From: Methanobacteriota archaeon
Lineage (GTDB): Archaea; JACRDV01
Direction: 5' to 3'
Assembly: GCA_024860865.1 (NCBI GenBank)
Contig: JACRDV010000055.1
Location: forward strand, 1-16,325
DNA: 16,325 nt
In this document: positions 15,327-16,325 of the stretch, in pieces
Layout of the letters: each line of letters opens with the position of its first letter
How positions within the stretch are numbered: the first letter of the stretch is position 1
The notes under the pieces: model-generated
The model's input: only the letters and a program-made list of their open reading frames with translations
What the model was told of the DNA's origin: nothing
The model's database searches: none
Position numbers and translations under genes: made by a program

Positions 15327-15388
15327 TTATATAAAATAGGTAAAACGATCATTAAAATCTAAGTTTAAGTGTAGAAATAGAGGTTATT
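15327..15388 (+). promoter_or_regulatory. Promoter and RBS of the pcc1-pfdB-DUF3194 run
   Basis: TTATATAAAA at 15327-15336 is a good archaeal TATA box. Initiation near 15355-15360 would leave a leader of about 30 bases. GAGGT at 15380-15384 is the SD, four bases before the pcc1 ATG. A new promoter here is expected, because the upstream operon is cut off by the opposite-strand genes. The rest of the gap (15200-15320) shows no gene I can support. Confidence 0.6.
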
Positions 15389-15661
15389 ATGCCGCTTAAA
15401 TCGATTGCCGAGAACGCATTTACAAAAATTGAAATAGAATTTCCCGATGAAAAAGCTGCTCGAATCATCTATAGGGCGCTTTTGCCAGAGGTTAACTCAT
15501 TACCAAGCGAAAGAGTTAAAGTAAGTTTATCAACAAGTAAGAACACTCTTTCGATGGAAATTAATGCACTGGATACTGTTGCTTTGCGTGCAGCGGTAAA
15601 TTCATATTTACGTTGGATTATTTTAGCTCGAGAAATTTATGAACTAAAGGAGGAAAAATAG
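15389..15661 (+). CDS. pcc1: KEOPS complex subunit Pcc1
   Basis: Small dimerising subunit of KEOPS, which with Kae1, Bud32 and Cgi121 adds threonylcarbamoyl to A37 of tRNAs (t6A). The 90-residue protein fits Pcc1: an early strand IEIEFPDEKAARIIYRALLPE, central strands VKVSLSTSKNTLSMEINA, then a long helix LDTVALRAAVNSYLRWIIL and a charged end. ATG 15389 follows GAGGT. Its TAG shares its last base with the prefoldin GTG. The other KEOPS genes are not in this window. Confidence 0.9.
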   Translation: MPLKSIAENAFTKIEIEFPDEKAARIIYRALLPEVNSLPSERVKVSLSTSKNTLSMEINALDTVALRAAVNSYLRWIILAREIYELKEEK

Positions 15662-16023
15662 TGGCCCAGGAAGTACCACCAAAAGTTCAACATCAGCTCG
15701 CACAATTCCAGCAGCTTCAGCAGCAAGCACAAGCTATTATTAATCAAAAGTTTCAATTGCAACTTCAATTAAAAGAAACTGAAAGAGCTCTAGAAGAACT
15801 CGGTAAACTGACAACAGAGTCTGAGGTTTATAAGAGTGTTGGAGTTTTGCTAATAAAATCCGATAAACCTGTTTTAGAAAAAGAATTAAACGAAAAAAAG
15901 GAAACACTTGATTTGCGCATTAAGACAATTGAAAAACAAGAAGAAAGAATACGCAAACGGCTTGAAGAATTGCAACAACAGCTAAGACAAGCTCTTGGAG
16001 TTCCTACTCCGCCTGCTGGTTAA
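15661..16023 (+). CDS. pfdB: Prefoldin subunit beta
   Basis: Beta subunit of the hexameric chaperone prefoldin, which holds unfolded proteins and hands them to the group II chaperonin. The 120 residues form two long coiled-coil helices (about 8-50 and 73-112, rich in Gln, Glu, Leu and Lys) joined by a beta hairpin region (ESEVYKSVGVLLIKSDK). The length is normal for beta. GTG 15661 overlaps the pcc1 stop by one base, with AAGGAGG (15647-15653) seven bases upstream, a very strong RBS. A Gln-rich start (QFQQLQQQAQ) is typical of the first helix. Confidence 0.93.
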   Translation: MAQEVPPKVQHQLAQFQQLQQQAQAIINQKFQLQLQLKETERALEELGKLTTESEVYKSVGVLLIKSDKPVLEKELNEKKETLDLRIKTIEKQEERIRKRLEELQQQLRQALGVPTPPAG

Positions 16024-16025
16024 CT

Positions 16026-16325
16026 ATGGTCGAATATTTTGGATTGCCAAAGTTGAGCGATGAACAACTAAATGCTCTATGTTCAGCAGTCGATGGAGTA
16101 GCGCGAAATTACGTTTTTTCCCATATTTCAAAAAAAGATGTAATAGAGCTCAGTGTACAGATCGAAGCAGATCAAAACGATATATTAAATCTAACGATCG
16201 ATATCGATCTCGAGGTTGATCCTTTCTTGGAATTGAATGTTGATAAACTAGCGGAAGAGGCATTAGATTTTGCATTTAAAGCTGCTGAAGAAAAACTTCA
16301 AAAAATTGCAAGTGTGGTTAAGTAA
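16026..16325 (+). CDS. DUF3194 family protein
   Basis: Conserved archaeal protein of unknown function, usually found next to prefoldin beta and Pcc1. The 99 residues are acidic and soluble: LSDEQLNALCSAVDGVARNYV, a strand region around DIIELSVQIEADQ/LNLTIDIDLEVDP and a C-terminal helix LAEEALDFAFKAAEEKL. The ATG at 16026 is two bases after the prefoldin stop, with no strong SD. The stop codon is the last three bases of the window, so the gene is complete. I base the family mainly on context and overall pattern. Confidence 0.75.
   Translation: MVEYFGLPKLSDEQLNALCSAVDGVARNYVFSHISKKDVIELSVQIEADQNDILNLTIDIDLEVDPFLELNVDKLAEEALDFAFKAAEEKLQKIASVVK

Noticed and set aside
1-16325. CRISPR array or insertion sequence
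   Set aside because: No regularly spaced repeats, transposase ORF or terminal inverted repeats are visible, including around the antisense cassette.

Overview
This window is archaeal chromosome. It is AT-rich, tightly packed, and carries an almost complete archaeal exosome 'superoperon': ribosomal protein L15e, a COG1325 RNA-binding protein, RNase P subunits Rpp30 and Pop5, proteasome alpha, SBDS, Rrp4, Rrp41, Rrp42, L37ae, Rpo12, then Pcc1, prefoldin beta and a DUF3194 protein. The archaeal-type phosphoglycerate mutase, the TGS-domain GTPase and a DUF2095 protein point the same way. I cannot name the phylum with confidence. An uncultured TACK-type lineage such as Bathyarchaeia would fit, but that is an impression from protein wording and not a phylogeny. 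Start codons are very mixed: about half of the genes begin with TTG or GTG, usually behind a Shine-Dalgarno (SD) match to GGAGGTGA.

Layout. (1) Positions 1-3854: apgM (cut at the left edge), glmM and glmU, tightly coupled, giving one glycolytic step and the last steps to UDP-GlcNAc. (2) 3855-4347: a regulatory gap and a DUF2095 gene with its own promoter. (3) 4520-7736: a YchF/OBG-type GTPase with a TGS domain, D-3-phosphoglycerate dehydrogenase (serA) and a CBS-domain protein, tightly spaced and running into (4). (4) 7748-14106: the main exosome/RNase P/ribosome biogenesis run, with gaps of 0-15 bases or short overlaps. (5) 14107-15388: an interruption of about 1.28 kb, read on the opposite strand, holding three small predicted membrane proteins. 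Two of them are diverged tandem paralogues with cysteine-rich N-termini. (6) 15389-16325: the plus-strand run resumes behind a fresh promoter with pcc1, pfdB and DUF3194.

How the genes work together: the central block joins RNA 3'-end decay (exosome), tRNA 5' processing (RNase P), ribosome assembly (SBDS, L15e, L37ae), transcription (Rpo12), protein folding and degradation (prefoldin, proteasome) and tRNA t6A modification (Pcc1 of KEOPS). This grouping is long known in archaea.

The two most notable points are: (a) the antisense cassette of unknown cysteine-rich membrane proteins placed between rpoP and pcc1, where many archaea carry a Brix/IMP4 gene that is absent here; and (b) three genes (DUF2095, CBS protein, small membrane protein) whose best-supported starts are ATA or ATT codons at proper distance behind SD sequences, with no ATG/GTG/TTG available upstream.
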